Source: Polytrichum commune
Lineage: Eukaryota; Streptophyta; Polytrichopsida; Polytrichales; Polytrichaceae
Length of the DNA stretch: 64,000 bases
Reading direction: 5' to 3'
NCBI GenBank assembly: GCA_950295325.1
Contig: OX485805.1
Span: 31,049,501 to 31,113,500 of the forward strand
The notes under the pieces were generated by a model, which searched no databases, was not told where the DNA came from, and worked only from the letters and a program-made list of their open reading frames with translations. Numbering within the stretch: position 1 is the stretch's first letter; the number at the start of each line of letters is the position of its first letter. Shown here one piece after another: positions 24,201-34,774 of this stretch. Position numbers and translations under genes: made by a program.

Positions 24201-24851
24201 ACATCATCACAAGGTGTGCACATAGGTTTGTGCAACGCACCATCTTGTAGGTTTACCTTGGGGTTGTGGACACAGGTTTCCCCACCCGTATGTTTCAATT
24301 ACCTCGCCTACAAGACATGGATCACTGCGAAATATGGTCCGCGAGAACGCCCAAATCATGCAGAAATTCGCCAAGCGCTGCACATGGTGCACAATTTCGA
24401 CAAGTCGATGAGCAGCAACCCAAGCTTTGACGAGTTTGTTCACTTGCTTGTCCGCTTCCTGCTGACACGAGAGGGTCGGCTGACGCCTTTGGTTCAAATT
24501 CTGAGCGACGACAGATGGACTGTGTGTGCACCTCTTAATCGGGTGCGATTTGTGGAACCAGAAGGGTATGGGGTGTGTTTGTGGCCTGGAATTGGAGGAC
24601 CTGTGCACCTCGGTCTTCACCGTTTTGACCAGACTATGAGTTGCTTGAATCCCTTGGAACTCGCTGACCAAAAAGCCTACAACCCATATGGTTATGGCTA
24701 CGTATCTTTCCCCCCGCCTTCCAGTCCATTTGAGAGGATGTCCACAACATTCACACAGCCCTTTGAAACGCACATGATCCCTCCTTCACATGCAGGTTCC
24801 TGTGTCGACGTTCCTTCAGATAGCTCGGATGTTATTCAATGGCAGTTCTAA
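21213..24851 (+). CDS. uncharacterised 841-aa protein, three exons
   Basis: Exons 21213-22523, 22848-23029 and 23819-24851 join by GT-AG introns into one frame of 842 codons including the stop. Phases are 0 after exon 1 and 2 after exon 2, which supports the model. I do not recognise the family. The protein has no signal peptide, transmembrane segment or familiar catalytic motif that I can see. An acidic, serine-rich region lies near residues 350-405, with SSSDDWEVLEM. Exon 2 encodes a short aromatic block, ELYRWWGHLDWGLL. The C-terminal third is rich in cysteine, histidine and proline. The four leading methionines make the exact start uncertain; 21213 is the longest choice. It may be a lineage-specific gene. 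Confidence 0.7.
22516..22840 (+). repeat. intron 1 tandem duplication with doubled splice donor
   Basis: Intron 1 consists of two diverged units of about 156 bp. The donor context aattcaaaggtaagactctt at the exon 1 boundary reappears as aattcagaggtaagactctt, giving a second GTAAGA donor at 22680. Both units also contain acctggaagaat and tttatgatgtag. Use of the second donor would extend exon 1 into a stop codon at 22602-22604. Confidence 0.85.
23130..23760 (+). repeat. intron 2 tandem array, about 145-bp units
   Basis: Most of intron 2 is built from about five diverged units starting near 23140, 23286, 23428, 23570 and 23696. Each carries taattctgcatggcacgagt-like and tgatgtgatg blocks. The last unit is partial. 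The array stops about 60 bp before the exon 3 acceptor. Confidence 0.85.
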
Positions 24852-25430
24852 AGTGGGATACTCACCTTGAGCTCAACAATGCCGTGACTCTTTACAAATG
24901 ATGAACGATCCTCCTGTATGTATAGGTTTGAAAATATTGTCCCTTTCTTCATAGTAATGAGCGATTTGTATATACTGTAAAAGGGCAGGTGGACAGTGAA
25001 GAAACTTCCGTCCACACTGAAATCCCACAATAGGATTTTGCTGATAAATAATAAGGTCCGAGAGAGTTCTTGCGAGAGAGATGCACATGCAGGTGAGGTA
25101 AGGGCTGATTAAAGACCAATTTTTTCCAGAAATTTCAGCTTCATATTGTAATTTTGAAATGCTCAAGATCATGCTCAGATGACACACATTCGTCCATATT
25201 CCATAATAGTGAGCAATTTGTTAAAAAGGGTTAATCTGGACTTATATAATGAAGTTGTGTTTCATGACTCATATTGAAGTGACTTTTGTACAACATAGTT
25301 TGAAAGATGCAGACAAATACAACCATGTATAGAAATGATCGCTCCAAGAACTAAATATAGCAGAGATTTGTAAGCTAGATTTTCTCACAAACTTGATTGC
25401 ATTTGCAACCTAATGCCAATTTTATTTCTT
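24852..25430. other. 3' flank of the 841-aa gene
   Basis: No gene is seen. The proximal part should hold the 3' untranslated region of the 841-aa gene. Weakly similar segments near 24950 and 25200 (sites containing catagtaatgagcgatttgt and aatagtgagcaatttgtt) hint at an old duplication. Confidence 0.4.
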
Positions 25431-26230
25431 TAATTGGAGAGCCTCATCAGAAGAATAAATTATTAAAAGAGGAATTGTCTTTCTACGAAATGACTTAGCA
25501 TTATCAACAACTTTTAAAGAAAACAAAAAAAAAACAAAAAAATATTTTAGGTCTTCAAGGCCCCATTCGGGTTTAGTTGATGTTCAAGGGATAAAATGCC
25601 ACCGCATCCAAACTTTGTTAATTATGTTGCCATTTCCGCATGTCTTCATACAATGCTTCATCTTGTATCCAAGAGCTTGCAACTTTGCCAACACCTTTTG
25701 AGTGGCATCCATTTGTGCCATCTTCCTTGGCAAGGTGTTGGCAGATGTGCCCTTCAAAACAACTCCCCCTAGAAGTTGAACTTCATACCGATATTGTACA
25801 TAGTGATACTCGCCCCCTTTTGATATGTAGCCATTGGTACTGTCATTTTTGTTGATGATGATGACATTCATGTAGTATCCCTTTGCCATACATATTTCTC
25901 ACAGTTCAAAGACATAGTCCATGACCAACGTTTTTGGGGTTGCAATGGGCAACAACAAGGGCTTCATTACATCCCACACCACATTTGTATCAAACCTAGA
26001 ATACACCAAAATGGCGCTTGAGATGCTTTCCATAAAGTTGGCAAGTTGTTTTGGGGCTTTAAGCCCATCCATTCCGAATGCGATTTTGGAGGGGTCCAAT
26101 TCTTGGGGTGGCCCAACCTTCTCAAGGGATTTTGTGAAGGTTGTAGTATTGCAATGCAAGTTGTTTGACTCTTTGCAACGTAAATATGTGTGAATTATGC
26201 TTCACCATTATTTGTGCAAATCTTTTGTTG

Positions 26231-26269
26231 TTCACAGACATTGTTCACAGACATTGTTCACAGACATTG
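26231..26269. repeat. 13-bp tandem repeat, three units
   Basis: The unit ttcacagacattg occurs three times in a row, at 26231, 26244 and 26257, immediately before the inserted exon fragment. Its position at the junction suggests slippage during break repair. Confidence 0.9.
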
Positions 26270-26426
26270 AGTGACGGAGTTTCAGGAGGTTCTGGGTGCG
26301 GTGCAACCACCTGTCCCTGTGAAATTTGGTCTCAGATGCTACATACCTCATCTTGTGAACCACTACTTTGCAAACAACATCCAAAGAAGTACTTCAAGAA
26401 GATGGCCAGCATGCCCACATGAGGAT
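26269..26426 (+). pseudogene. 158-bp copy of exon 3 of the 841-aa gene
   Basis: This segment matches 23959-24116 over 158 bp with a single mismatch (gacggagttt here, gacggcgttt in the gene). The source is internal to exon 3, with no splice site or transposon end. The copy lies inside the DCL relic, in place of about 95 bp. The near identity shows the event is much younger than the relic around it. It can encode only a short out-of-context peptide. Confidence 0.95.
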
Positions 26427-26595
26427 CAAATGTTGTGATACAAGAAAATCTAGAATGCATCTCCAAGGAACTCATGGTGTTGGTAGCTATTAATCTCATC
26501 AATCTTCTTCACTACACAAGATGAATGTGTCACAACTTTCAACAACAAACCTTCATTATGAAACGTTTAGCCTACAATTTTCTCTAGATCTCGGA

Positions 26596-27480
26596 GAGGT
26601 TTCCCACTCACTAGACACAGAAATCCTCGCAAATTTCCAAGGCAGGTCTGCAAGAGTCCATTATTACAAGAAGCTGGGAATCCGGCTTGAATGACACATA
26701 GAGGAATTGCTGTTTGGATTTTTTGTCCTCAGTTTGCAAACGAATGTATACATATGTGGCAAGGAAGGTGTAGAAATCATGGAAGCAGAAGATGGGTTGA
26801 AAGGTGAAGGGGCTTAGAGTTTACCACTTGCTGGATACAGAAGCCTTGCAAATCTCCAAGACTAATCTGCAACAGTCCATTACTTACAAGAAGCTGGGAA
26901 ATCCAGCTTGAATGACACAGAGGAATTGCTGTTTGGAATTTTTTGTTCTCAATTTGCGAAAGATTGCATGCATATGTGACAAGGAAGGTGTAAAAGCCAT
27001 GGAAGCAGAAGATGAGATGAAAGGTGAAGGGGCTTAAAGTTTACCAGCCGCTGGACACAGAAGGCCTCGTAATTTTCCAAGATAAAACCCTGCAAGATTC
27101 CATTAATTACAAGAAGCTGGGAATCAAGCTTGAATCACATATAGAGGAATTACTGCTTGAGTTTTTTTATTCTCAGTTCACGAAAGAATGCATGCATATG
27201 TGATAAGGAGGGCGTAAAAGCCATGGGGAGCAGAAGATGGGATGAAAGATGAATGGGCTTAGGGTTTACCATTCGCTGGACACAGAAGTCCTTGCAGTTT
27301 TCCAAGACAAGTGTGCAAGAGTCCATTATCACAAGAAGCTAGGAATCCAACTTGAATGACACACAGAGGAATTACTGCTTGGATTTTTTATTCTCAGTTC
27401 GCGAAAGAATGCATGCATACGTGACAAGAAAGGCGTACAAGCCATGGAAGCAGAAGATGAGATGCGTCTTGCTCATCTCG
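26596..27480 (-). repeat. tandem copies of the 3' end of the membrane-protein gene
   Basis: A unit of 219-224 bp recurs four times; its gaggaattactgcttg motif falls at 26701, 26920, 27144 and 27366. The unit nearest the gene contains the real last 31 codons (27372-27465). In the other units the same stretch is frameshifted: for example 27150-27240 reads LLLPMAFTPSL instead of LIFCFHGLYAF. All units keep the sequence past the stop, so both coding end and 3' flank are copied. The array touches the DCL relic on its left. Confidence 0.9.
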
Positions 27481-27848
27481 GTGCCTAAACCGTAGACGCT
27501 GGCAGCAATCCAGGCAATGGTGGCCATGTGAAAGAGGCCGAAGCTGAAGGCCACCCCTCGAGCCAGCTCCCCCAGGACGACGTTGTCGTTATTGTTGTTG
27601 TTGTTGGTGGTGATGTTGTGGTGTCTTTCTTGGTGCAGAGGGATGTTTCGGAACAGCCAGAAGACGAGGAGGAGGGGTGCAAGGAGTACACTCTGCCCAC
27701 GAACGAACATCTGGGCCACGGGGTCCCGGGCTTCGGGAGCCAGAAGAGGAGGATGAAGCCAGCCGATCACGTCCACCAGCTGCAGAATTGCATTCGAGGT
27801 GTACGCCCAGTAGATGATTCTTGCCGAGGAACAATTCGTAGGTGCCAT
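27372..27848 (-). CDS. putative four-helix integral membrane protein, 158 aa
   Basis: I do not recognise the family. The single open frame predicts four hydrophobic helices at about residues 12-34, 50-67, 91-115 and 125-147. Between helices 2 and 3 lies a hydrophilic loop containing NNNNNNDN, encoded by a short (GTT)n tract on the plus strand. There is no obvious signal or transit peptide. The start at 27848 follows the gene's only in-frame ATG before the first helix. A location in an organelle or endomembrane is possible but not shown. The 3' end of the frame is the head of a tandem array of partial copies. Expression is not shown; the intact helices argue for a real gene. Confidence 0.65.
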   Translation of the reverse strand: MAPTNCSSARIIYWAYTSNAILQLVDVIGWLHPPLLAPEARDPVAQMFVRGQSVLLAPLLLVFWLFRNIPLHQERHHNITTNNNNNNDNVVLGELARGVAFSFGLFHMATIAWIAASVYGLGTEMSKTHLIFCFHGLYAFLVTYACILSRTENKKSKQ

Positions 27849-27859
27849 GACGAAACAAA

Positions 27860-28380
27860 AAACCTCGGAACTGTGACTCTGTTAATGGCTATGGCCACAG
27901 ATGTGTCAAAGCCCGTTGAATGGCGCTCTCTATCTAGAAAGAAGGGTCATGAAGCAGAGAATTAATAAAGAACAGGATACTTAAACAATGTGGAAGAGGA
28001 TGGAAAATTCAAAACCTCCCACGAAGTGACCAATGTAGCACACAACTTGTACGCATTGAGGAATGCCGCAAAGCATTAGGGAACTGCGTGCATAGGACGA
28101 TGTTTGACAAACTATAAAGAAACTCGGAACTGTCACTCCGTTTATGGCTATGGCCACAGAATTACTAAGCATGATCGATGAATGGCGGTTGGTATCTTAA
28201 AAACAAGGGTCATGAAGCAGAGAATTTGAGGACAGGAATACTCGAACAATGCGGAAGAGCATGGTAATTTCAAACCTGCCAGGAAGCGAACAATGCAGCA
28301 CACAACTTGTACGCGTTGAGGGAATGCCCAAAGGGTTAAGGGAACTAACTGCTTGCATAGGATGATGCCAAGCACATACA
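27860..28380. repeat. 255-bp tandem duplication upstream of the membrane-protein gene
   Basis: The segment from about 27862 (tcggaactgtgactctgtt, ggctatggccacagat) is repeated from about 28119 (tcggaactgtcactccgttt, ggctatggccacagaa). The two units also share agggtcatgaagcagagaat and cacacaacttgtacgc. The duplicated DNA covers the presumed promoter and 5' region of the minus-strand gene ending at 27848. Confidence 0.85.
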
Positions 28381-29320
28381 ATCGGCGGGTACAATGAAGA
28401 GATGTATCGAAGCAAGGCAAGCAAACCACACTACTAAGAAGTTTGGCAAGAAAATCAACAAGAAAGAAAATTTACGACAACGAGAAGAGAAGTGAGTGGC
28501 GATGGATTAGTTAAAAATGCAGCGACAAAACACAGCTAGTTTCAATGCTAACAACGGCAGAAGAAGGCCAAATCGATGGTAGGGTGGGAACAGCAGCACA
28601 GACACCCACCACAAGTAAGCGAAGGGGGACAAGAAATGAAAGCGCACGCAATCTCGGCCAACCTCCAATCAATGTCATGTCAGGTCATGTCAGAGACGTC
28701 CTTTTGCAACATACAGTTATAAGTATGGCATGTCAGCAGCAGTATGTGAGTGACAACTTACAGGGCTAACTTAAATTCCAAAAAGGACAAATGATCTACT
28801 TATTTCAATTGACAAGGGCCAACAACCAGCCGATGAATTAATAACTGTCTTCTCAGGAGTTTCAACATATTCAATGCAGGCTGATCTAAGTCTTTGTCAA
28901 CTCCACGAAAATCATCGCAACATACGTACTACAAAAATCTGGGACTGCTAAGTTCTAATTCGGTCCACATCGTTTACAAGAACATCGATCTTTAATGTCG
29001 TGTTGGGATGCTGAACTTCACTCCCATTTTATAAGTGAAATTTTTACAGGGTTAACCCAGCTCGTGGTTGATGCAAGGGTGGACATTGTCGGACACCGCA
29101 TGATAATAACTGTTTGTGGGTTCATAAGAAAATTGTTGTTGTCCTCCGATGAGTTAGAGCTACAACCGCAAATCGTGCACTGTTGTCGTCTTCGTCATTC
29201 TGAGTGCCGATGCTCCCGCTTCCATGGCCGCGACGCTCGATGTTATCATTCCCGTGACTGCAACTTTTATGTGCTTCACATGGCCCCTGCAATGATTCAA
29301 TCACGATTGTAGCATGAGCA
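28381..29320. other. gene-free stretch
   Basis: No recognisable gene, RNA gene or bounded repeat. Short frames exist on both strands without family resemblance. Confidence 0.4.
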
Positions 29321-30230
29321 TTGAAACTTACTCGTCATCATCAACTCCGAGAAGTTTTTGCGAAGTCCGTAATTTCAAAGCACAAGCTCATGTGCACCAT
29401 ACAAGGACGAGAGAAATCCACCACAAACTAGCCGAAGTTGTACAGTGATGCTTGCTCGCCGAGCATCATTTGAACGGTCGAAACATCATCAACAGAAAAC
29501 TAAACAATGATAATACTATTGAAACTTATGCGTTATCCGAGAAATTCTTGCAAAGTCCGTGGTATTCGAGGTCAACTATAAGCGTGACCATATACGGACG
29601 AAATTCATGAAAACGATGACCGCAGTGGTTTGACCGGTGGAATCATCAACTTCAAATTAAACCATGATATTATACCATCGAAAGTTATGCGTGACACTTC
29701 AACTCCAAGAAATTCTTGCAAAGACCTCGGTGTTGAATTAGGACAAACATAAGCGTGTCAACCATATGTAGACGAAGTTCATCAAAAGGATAGGTTAATC
29801 GTGGGAAAGCCTTCCTCGCCAAGCACTTGAGCGGTGGAATCATCAACACCAAATTAAACCATGATATCACCGTTGAAACTTATGCAGCTTATCATCAACT
29901 CCGAGAAATTCTTGCAAAGTCGCGGCATTGAATTAGGACAAACATAAACGTGACCAAATACAGAAGGAATTCATTAACAGGATGAATGCAGTGGTGGGTG
30001 GGTCATTAAAGGTGAGAAGAAGACTGACTCGCCGAGCATTTCAGCGATGAAATCATCATCCACATCAAATTAAACTATGAAAACACCATTGAAGCCTATG
30101 CATCGTCAACTCCGAAAATTTCTTGCACAGTCCACGGTGAACATATACGGACGAAATTATTCGTTAAAGGATAAATGCAGTGATGGGTGAGTTTATGGTG
30201 AGAAGACTGACTCGCCGAGCATTTGAGCGG
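29320..30230 (-). repeat. tandem copies of the 3' end of the serine-rich-protein gene
   Basis: A unit of roughly 165-215 bp recurs about five times. Its landmark ctcgccgagcatttgagcgg occurs intact or diverged at 29455, near 29620, 29815, 30028 and 30211. The last is the true 3' end of the coding sequence (reverse complement encoding DDSTAQMLGESVF). All units also share aactccgagaaattcttgca and catatacggacgaa-type blocks from beyond the stop codon. Units are well diverged, so the array is old. Confidence 0.85.
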
Positions 30231-30822
30231 TGGAATCATCAACAGCATCCGGATGATCGGCCACATTTTCAGCATTTGTAGCAACCACGACGGTCCGCAG
30301 CCTACTGAGCCGAGTAGCTCCAGGCCGGGACATGGAAAGCGAACCCGGAGTTGGGGCATGAGGCATGGTGGCTTTGGGCCTCGCAGAACCATCAGGCAAT
30401 TGCAAGGCCGATGCGGAACTGGATGCATTGCAGGATGTTGTGGAGCTTTGTTGCAATTTCAACAATCGTCCGCCCCAATGCTTTTGGCTCACCCTGTGCA
30501 GACGGCACCTGAAGGACCCCGCATGCTTGGTGGGAGCACATAAGCAGGCTGTCCGCTCGGGGACCGTGATGATTTTCTTCGGGGTTAGGGTGGTGGACGA
30601 AATTGCATTGTCGGGGATGAATGCTCGTTTCCCCCTTGCTGTTCCTGCACCGGATGTGTCTGATGTGTTGGACGAGGAATTACTCGCTTGGTCGTTTGCA
30701 TTTGTGGAGTTGAGTGTCCTGGGCTTGAGCACGCCCTTGAGTAGTTTGGACGCATGCATCTTAGGAAAAACTCCTGATCCGCTACTCTGGTCTCTTTGAT
30801 TCTGTATCAGCATCATCATCAT
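30193..30822 (-). CDS. plant serine-rich protein with CLCxPTxHxGSFRC motif
   Basis: The 209-aa frame carries TACLCAPTKHAGSFRCRLHR at residues 91-110, the signature of a plant-specific small protein family usually annotated as 'serine-rich protein-like'. The biochemical role of that family is unknown to me. The motif's cysteines and histidines could bind metal; that is inference. Flanks are low-complexity: serine, threonine and asparagine from 39 to 58, serine-rich around 126-139, and a basic patch after the motif. The start at 30822 begins with four methionines from an (ATG)-like tract, so the true start may be a few codons later. The last coding stretch is the head of the downstream tandem array. 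Confidence 0.8.
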   Translation of the reverse strand: MMMMLIQNQRDQSSGSGVFPKMHASKLLKGVLKPRTLNSTNANDQASNSSSNTSDTSGAGTARGKRAFIPDNAISSTTLTPKKIITVPERTACLCAPTKHAGSFRCRLHRVSQKHWGGRLLKLQQSSTTSCNASSSASALQLPDGSARPKATMPHAPTPGSLSMSRPGATRLSRLRTVVVATNAENVADHPDAVDDSTAQMLGESVFSP

Positions 30823-31894
30823 CAGTACATGAGGAGATTGATCAGTCAGAATAATACAGATTCTATCAACAAGCCACTTGATGATTCAAGCAACTCCGTA
30901 CAGAATTAGCCGCAACTAATCTTTCTTTGGCCCAATGCAATGCCGCCCGCCTTTTACTAATCTGCTGCCAGCATGCGAATATGCGATGAGTTGCAGGCAT
31001 CTCCATTTTTCGAGATATGCAGAACACCTGTATATCTCTCTCTTAGCATCCTAATTCGAGGCATGGCAAATTGGTTTGTATATCCGAAATTTGTCGCTGC
31101 TGTTTCCAAAAGTGGGCGGTGAACCTTGTGTGCGATCATTTACACGAAGTGATGATGATTCCTTTCCGAAGTTTATTGTTCTCAACCACGGCTGTGATGA
31201 ACACAAACGCAAGTGGTTTTCAAAGAAGTAGAAATTTTCTTCAAAACCATGATGCATATCTTCCTGAATGGAAGTTGGCATGCCAATCAACCTCGAAGAC
31301 ATATTTCGAAAAGTGGTGGTTCTTAGAGGGAGGGAGGTTGAACCGCAAGCCCCCAAAATTCAAATCAATCACCATCACAGTCCAGAGTAATTATTCCTTC
31401 ATACAGATTCTTCGCTACATTTGGTGGTGATGGATAGGTAATTCCCATCATCAACACCCCTGCTGACATAACCTCGAGAGTCTAAGTGAGGAAGGAACTT
31501 GTAGGTTCTGTTACCGCATGGAGAGGATAAACATTCGGTCGCGTTCGAGCCATTGTTGTAATTCGTGCCAAGCCGCACCATCACCCAATTGTCTTACGAA
31601 GGCTAGCTGTGACATCATCACCAATACCAACAAATTGTGGCCAAGAATCTCAAATTACTCGACCAGATCACGTGATGACTCGCCAGTGCTTCTTCACATC
31701 CATGAAATATTACTGTAGGAAGTTAGGACGCTACGACACGAGATGATGATTCCGAATGTGGACCTCCGAAACTGTAGCATATACTCTAACACCACATAAA
31801 TGCATGCAATCTTCATCACGAGTATCCACATCCAATTCGTCACTCATTGACGACTCCAAGCAAAAAAATGTGATCAACGCCTGGAATGAATTGG

Positions 31895-31928
<34 letters not shown>

Positions 31929-33340
31929 AACCTAGGCTGAGAAATCGGTGCTTGGGTCGAAATCTAAGAACCCCACCAGCGGCAGTTAATGTCCAGATTA
32001 CTAAGCTCGGAGCCTCCAATGCTCCTTTTCCAACGTGGCTGGGGCTTGAACCTTTCATATGAGCAACATACATGATATATGCAGTCGGAACATCCAAGAA
32101 ATGTCTAACCATGACCAGACGAAATGCTCTAGAAATTTTGTGGCATGATCCATGATCCACGAAACGTCATGGATCACGAAAATAGTTGAACGAAAATAGG
32201 GGCGAGGATGTTGTAATAATATTGTGCAGGATGTGGGCTTACCGGAACCCCGCTCCCTCGCTCGCACAGCTTTTGGAAGCAAGAAACCGCCTAACCCTCC
32301 ACGAATGGCACCAATGGCATCTATCCCGAAGTAAAATTCTCAATGCAAATGGAAATGGGACAGGACAGGCCTTCCTTAAATACAGAAACCTCCTCTCTAA
32401 TTCGTAAACGTATGCAAGAAAACCTGCCCTCGATCTCAACTACAGAGAATACATCTTCTTAATGCCAAACTGGTGTTAACCTAAACTTTCTCGACAGCAG
32501 TTCCCCGAAGATTTATTCCTGACGAACACTATAAAGACTAGTTATCACTTCATATGAATCCTCCTAACACTTTGCCACAGTTACTTTGACCATTCCTCCA
32601 CTCACCTACCGATGCATCCAATCAAACCTAATCCACTCCTCCCATATTCTGATCCTATACCTTCAAGACAAGAAGGGCAGTACATGGTGATCAACCCCAA
32701 CAACATCACAAGCTAAATGAATTTTTCCAAAGATTTCCTGAAATGCACTCAGCCTGCAGATTTTATTTTATTTGAAAAAAGAAAAAAAGAAAAAAAGACT
32801 CCTCTACAGCAGACTACCTGAAGAATCCTAACCTCTCACAACATCATATTCCGTCATCAAACCATGTGCAAACACCACATATGAATCTATGAAACAAAAT
32901 GTCACCACTCTGCTATCTTCCAACCCAATTGCAACCATAACCTCACAACCTCACCCTCATTTCTCTTACCACGACCTGCTCCAAGACCTTCATGCATTCA
33001 GCGGAGTGAAATTGCTACAGAAGACGACTCTGCTCAGAAATCTCGGAGCAAAAATGGGAAGCAATCAGAGTGATGCATGAATAACATTATGGCACATGTG
33101 CCGATGATCACTCCGTTAGTGCGACGGTGAGAATTGATGACGTTGCTTCCCACAATGCCCATGAACATGCCCTTTCACAAATTCACCCCTTCACCCACCT
33201 TGCCTCTCTCAATGTCTCTCCTGTTTCCGGAGGGAAAGCTTGATTCTGATGTTGCTCTCTATGCATCCATCCATGCCATGCCTGGCCCGGCGGTTGAGAG
33301 TTGGTTAGTTAGTTGAGCCCTCTTAACCCTTTCCTAACCC
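30823..33340. other. gene-free stretch
   Basis: The first few hundred bases should contain the promoter and 5' region of the serine-rich-protein gene. No further gene is recognisable. A (CAT)n microsatellite lies at 31888-31928, a T/A-rich tract at 32760-32800, and several short frames have no family resemblance. Confidence 0.4.
31888..31928. repeat. (CAT)n trinucleotide microsatellite
   Basis: About thirteen CAT units. The methionine or aspartate runs in frames through it are artefacts. Confidence 0.95.
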
Positions 33341-33346
33341 TTGATT

Positions 33347-33831
33347 AGGTTACCAATGGAAATGAAATTGATTTGATTATAAAGTCTAGGAAGCCAAAAG
33401 GATTATGTACATCAAGATGGTGTCAATAAGGCTAATTCCCTAGAGTAACGGAGTGCAGTGGCTGCCCCAGTAAGATATAGGCTAATTTCAAGTTGATGAT
33501 CCAATTGGAAGAAAGACTTGAGGTTCCTTAGCACTACATCCTGAAATAGGGAAGGGAGCCTAACTTTATTGGGATTGTAGGAGGGGCACTCCAACACAAA
33601 GTGTGTCTCATTTTCAGTTGCATTTTCATAGTATAATTGGCATAATCTTTTATCTCTAGGAATTGGCACACTAGTCAACCACCAGCCAGTTTCAATGGCA
33701 AATCTATGATTTGAGATGCGGTAAGCAACGATGATTTTGTGTGAGGATGGTGTCAATGGTTGCTCTAAGTACGATACACATTCATAATTGCGAAATCCCT
33801 TGAGGTGAAGGTACTCTAATTTCATTTGCAT
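33347..33831 (-). pseudogene. LINE-like C-terminal fragment
   Basis: The minus-strand frame 33831-33412 (139 aa) contains RISNHRFAIETGWW, CQLYYENATENETHFVLECP and FQDVVLRNLKSFFQLDHQ. The C-x-x-x-x-E-x-x-HFVLECP block resembles the zinc-knuckle region after LINE reverse transcriptases. A related, more decayed copy lies at about 59221-59665. The family seems to be a multicopy repeat; no reverse transcriptase core is present. I read it as a truncated 3' piece of a non-LTR retrotransposon, with moderate confidence. Confidence 0.6.
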
Positions 33832-33897
33832 GAGGTGGAAAGAGTCAACTCTTTAGCAAGAAAGGCATGTTTGATAGCATCAAATGAGTGTAGAGGT

Positions 33898-34467
33898 CTC
33901 GGGGGGTGGACTCTTTGTTGGAAATCTAAATGATGTGCATTGGTGACTATGAGATAAACCCCCCTAACAAGAAATTTATAGAGAAATACAAATGTATGCA
34001 TAATAATAATAGGCTAGAAAATGGACTCAAGTAATTTAACTAAGATTTTCAGTTTAATGTTATAAATGCCTCAATTATATACACAAAATATAGAAATCAT
34101 GATATAATTATGCCTTTATTACATATACAATCCACTTTCACTTTCCAATGAGAAAGTCATTGAACATGTTTTCATTCATAAACTATAACTCATAATAATT
34201 TGACTCTAAGACACACATCATTTGGAGGAAATAAGGTGAATTGGATAAAACTAGCATACATATTGCCATTTTTTCTCTAAACCTTAGGATCCCATTCTTT
34301 ACATCTATCTAAACTTCAAAATTTTGAATAGCCTTTTAAAATGTACTACACACTAGAGAAATACAATACCTTTCCCATATGTATATTATGTACACTAATG
34401 ACTCAAATAATGCCCCTTTTTACACTCATGTTACTGCGTACATGGTATGAAGAGTCCACCCCCTAGG
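33898..34467 (+). mobile_element. hAT-type MITE, copy 1
   Basis: 570-bp element with inverted ends: left ctcggggggtggactctttg, reverse complement of right cctagggggtggactcttc. It is flanked by GTAGAGGT (33890-33897) and GTAGAGCT (34468-34475), an 8-bp target duplication with one mismatch. The interior is AT-rich, has no coding capacity, and is clearly related to 34775-35381. Confidence 0.85.
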
Positions 34468-34774
34468 GTAGAGCTTGCCTAAGTGAACGACACATGGCTA
34501 ATATAAACTTGCTAAAACCAACCACACATTATGTTGTCAATTCACAATTCTTGTGCACAGGAGGGTATCTTGTGCCAACACATGTACCCTAAAGTTTCAT
34601 CATTTTTGTCCCAATATATATCTATGATAATGGCATATGTACCACATTCACTACTCATAGTATGTTGAAATTTAGTTATGAAACTCATATATTAGCCAAT
34701 TAAAGATTGCCTAATTAACAATGATCCTCATTGCTATTGATCCTTATTCCACTTGTATGGATAGGACCTAAAAG

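Larger units (their letters stand above)
25430..26600 (-). pseudogene. Dicer-like fragment, RNase IIIb to C-terminus (copy 1)
   Basis: On the minus strand, 26600-26427 encodes a decayed RNase IIIb start (GLLLKVVTHSS, then EFLGDAF). After an interruption, 26159-25584 encodes PPQELDPSKIAFGMDGLKAP, VVWDVMKPLLLPIATP and a double-stranded RNA binding end, TLPRKMAQMDATQKVLAKL. These match the end of plant Dicer-like proteins, which cut double-stranded RNA into small RNAs. It is broken: a TGA replaces a codon near 25893, there are stops in the RNase IIIb part, and about 95 bp is replaced by 13-bp repeats plus a 158-bp piece of the neighbouring gene. It has no introns. The DCL subtype is not resolved. 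Confidence 0.88.

Noticed and set aside
24207-24773. 188-codon minus-strand open frame
   Set aside because: It is fully antisense to exon 3 of the 841-aa gene, whose frame is supported by splice phases.
26269-26426. retrogene or separate exon
   Set aside because: It is an internal piece of one exon with no splice border, poly-A or own frame context; a copied repair patch explains it better.
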